From the NCBI GenBank assembly GCA_002732955.1, contig NVTR01000009.1, positions 20,572 through 26,102 of the forward strand: DNA of 5,531 bases, given 5' to 3'. The stretch is from Marinosulfonomonas sp. (GTDB lineage Bacteria > Pseudomonadota > Alphaproteobacteria > Rhodobacterales > Rhodobacteraceae). The translations under genes and the position numbers were made by a program. Below are positions 4,348-5,531 of the stretch, in pieces (position 1 is the stretch's first letter; each line of letters opens with the position of its first letter). The notes beneath the pieces were generated by a model that was given only the letters and a program-made list of their open reading frames with translations, did not search any database and was not told where the DNA came from.

Positions 4348-5531
4348 ATGGATTATCTTCCTATTTTTCTGGACATCAAAGGCAAGAAAATTGTCATAGA
4401 TGGTGGTGGAACAGTCGCTGCGCGTCGCGCGGAACGGGCATTGCTGGCCGGGGCAGATGTGTATGTTTTTGACGTTGAGCTTGGCGAAGAATTCCGCGAG
4501 CTTTCCGAAAACCCCAACCTGACCCATTTCGCACGCCCGATTGAAACGGATGACGTTGCAGGTGCGATTGTGGCTTACGGCGCCTCCGAAGATGAAGCCC
4601 GCGACAAGGTTCTCTATGAGGCTGCAAAAGCCGCCGGTGTTCTGTCAAATGTCGCGGATGTCGGTGAATACTGCGATTTCATTACGCCTTCCGTTGTCGA
4701 TCGCTCACCTCTGGTGATCGCTATTTCATCAGGTGGAACCGCCCCCGTGATTGCCCGCATCCTGCGCGCCCGCATCGAATCTCTGCTGCCCCCCGCCTAT
4801 GGCCGGATGGCGGAATTTATGGGCAAGTTCCGCGAACAAGTGTTGGCAACCGTCAAAAGCACCCGCCTGCGGCGACGTTTCTGGGAACGCATGATAGACG
4901 GCCCCGCGGGTGACATGTTCCTGACGGGTGACCATAAAGGTGCAGAAGACCACGTTCTGTCTATTCTAAAGGCAGGCGTAGATGGCCCCACCTTTTCCAA
5001 AGGCGAAGTCTATCTGGTAGGCGCTGGCCCTGGCGACCCCGACCTGCTGACATTCCGTGCCCTGCGCCTGATGCAGCGCGCCGATGTGGTGCTGTATGAC
5101 CGACTTGTTGGCAAGGACATCATCGATCTGATGCGCCGCGACGCCGAACGTATTTATGTCGGCAAACTGCCCGATCAGCACACGATGCAACAGGAAGACA
5201 TCAGCCAACTGCTGGTTGATCTGGCGAAACAGGGCAAACGGGTGCTGCGCCTCAAGGGTGGTGACCCGTTCATCTTTGGTCGCGGCGGCGAAGAGATCGA
5301 AAAACTGGCCGATAATGACATCCCGTTTCAGGTGGTCCCCGGTATCACCGCTGCCTCTGGCTGCTCGTCCTACGCCGGTATTCCGCTGACGCACCGTGAC
5401 TATGCGCAGGCCTGTGTTTTCGTCACCGCCCACGGGCGCGAAGGTGTGTTGGGGCTCGATTGGGATGTCCTGCTGCGCCCGGCGCAGACCGTGGCGGTCT
5501 ATATGGGCCTTTCCAGCCTGAAATTCCTGTC
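4348..5531 (+). CDS. cysG: Siroheme synthase CysG (3' end beyond right edge)
   Basis: An open frame from ATG 4348 runs 394 codons to the window edge; full CysG proteins are about 460-475 residues. It is a fusion of precorrin-2 dehydrogenase/sirohydrochlorin ferrochelatase (about 1-210) and uroporphyrinogen-III C-methyltransferase (about 215 onward), converting uroporphyrinogen III to siroheme using SAM, NAD and Fe2+. The NAD-binding GGGTVAARR is at 19-27. Asp104, the acid/base residue of Salmonella CysG, is kept (NVADVGEY), as is Ser128 (SSGGTAP). The methyltransferase half has VGAGPGDPDLLT (224-235), Asp251 (LYDRLV), Lys273, KGGDPFIFGRGGEE, PGITAASGCSSYAGIPLTHR and Met386 (VYMGL), equivalents of the known active-site residues. 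A segment usually reading GKRxGxH is GKLPDQH here. The AAAGCGGA before the start is a weak ribosome binding site. It supplies siroheme for DsrAB. Confidence 0.96.
   Translation, partial: MDYLPIFLDIKGKKIVIDGGGTVAARRAERALLAGADVYVFDVELGEEFRELSENPNLTHFARPIETDDVAGAIVAYGASEDEARDKVLYEAAKAAGVLSNVADVGEYCDFITPSVVDRSPLVIAISSGGTAPVIARILRARIESLLPPAYGRMAEFMGKFREQVLATVKSTRLRRRFWERMIDGPAGDMFLTGDHKGAEDHVLSILKAGVDGPTFSKGEVYLVGAGPGDPDLLTFRALRLMQRADVVLYDRLVGKDIIDLMRRDAERIYVGKLPDQHTMQQEDISQLLVDLAKQGKRVLRLKGGDPFIFGRGGEEIEKLADNDIPFQVVPGITAASGCSSYAGIPLTHRDYAQACVFVTAHGREGVLGLDWDVLLRPAQTVAVYMGLSSLKFL

Noticed and set aside
4342..5433. Minus-strand open frames opposite cysG, up to 155 codons, and a 77-codon plus-strand frame
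   Set aside because: CysG is coding throughout this stretch; the other frames are out-of-frame shadows.
1..5531. Mobile elements, CRISPR arrays, tRNA or rRNA genes
   Set aside because: No transposase, terminal repeats, repeat-spacer pattern or RNA gene signature was seen; the window is densely filled with sulfur-metabolism genes.

Overview
The window carries the start of a reverse (oxidative) dissimilatory sulfite reductase cluster and, divergently, an operon that ends in the enzyme making its siroheme cofactor. Minus-strand genes run right to left as dsrA (2727-1426), dsrB (1361-273) and a truncated dsrE (261-1). DsrE is a known marker of the sulfur-oxidising version of the pathway, so the host is most likely a sulfur-oxidising proteobacterium. 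Base composition is moderate, and the style of the CysG protein suggests an alphaproteobacterium such as a Rhodospirillales relative. That placement is inference only.

Plus-strand genes start at about 2999: a TauD/TfdA-like Fe(II)/2-oxoglutarate dioxygenase, two very small proteins of 66 and 69 residues that I do not recognise, and cysG (siroheme synthase), which runs off the right edge after 394 codons. The gaps are 3 bases, an 11-base overlap and 22 bases, so these four look like one transcription unit.

The roughly 270-base divergent region (2728-2998) is the most structured non-coding stretch. It holds two inverted repeats built from the same half-sites with the same 9-base spacer but in opposite polarity (2854-2874 and 2931-2951). 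Each lies just downstream of a plausible -10 box of one of the two divergent promoters, with a third small palindrome between them. This looks like a shared operator region for co-regulating the reductase and the siroheme/oxygenase operon. The dsrA leader is long, about 140 bases, and can form competing small hairpins.

Functional logic: CysG makes siroheme from uroporphyrinogen III. DsrAB uses siroheme and [4Fe-4S] clusters to release sulfite from sulfane sulfur. DsrE, with partners outside the window, relays sulfur toward DsrC and DsrAB. The role of the dioxygenase and the two small proteins is unknown. Their position between a dsr promoter and cysG makes them the best candidates here for an undescribed function.
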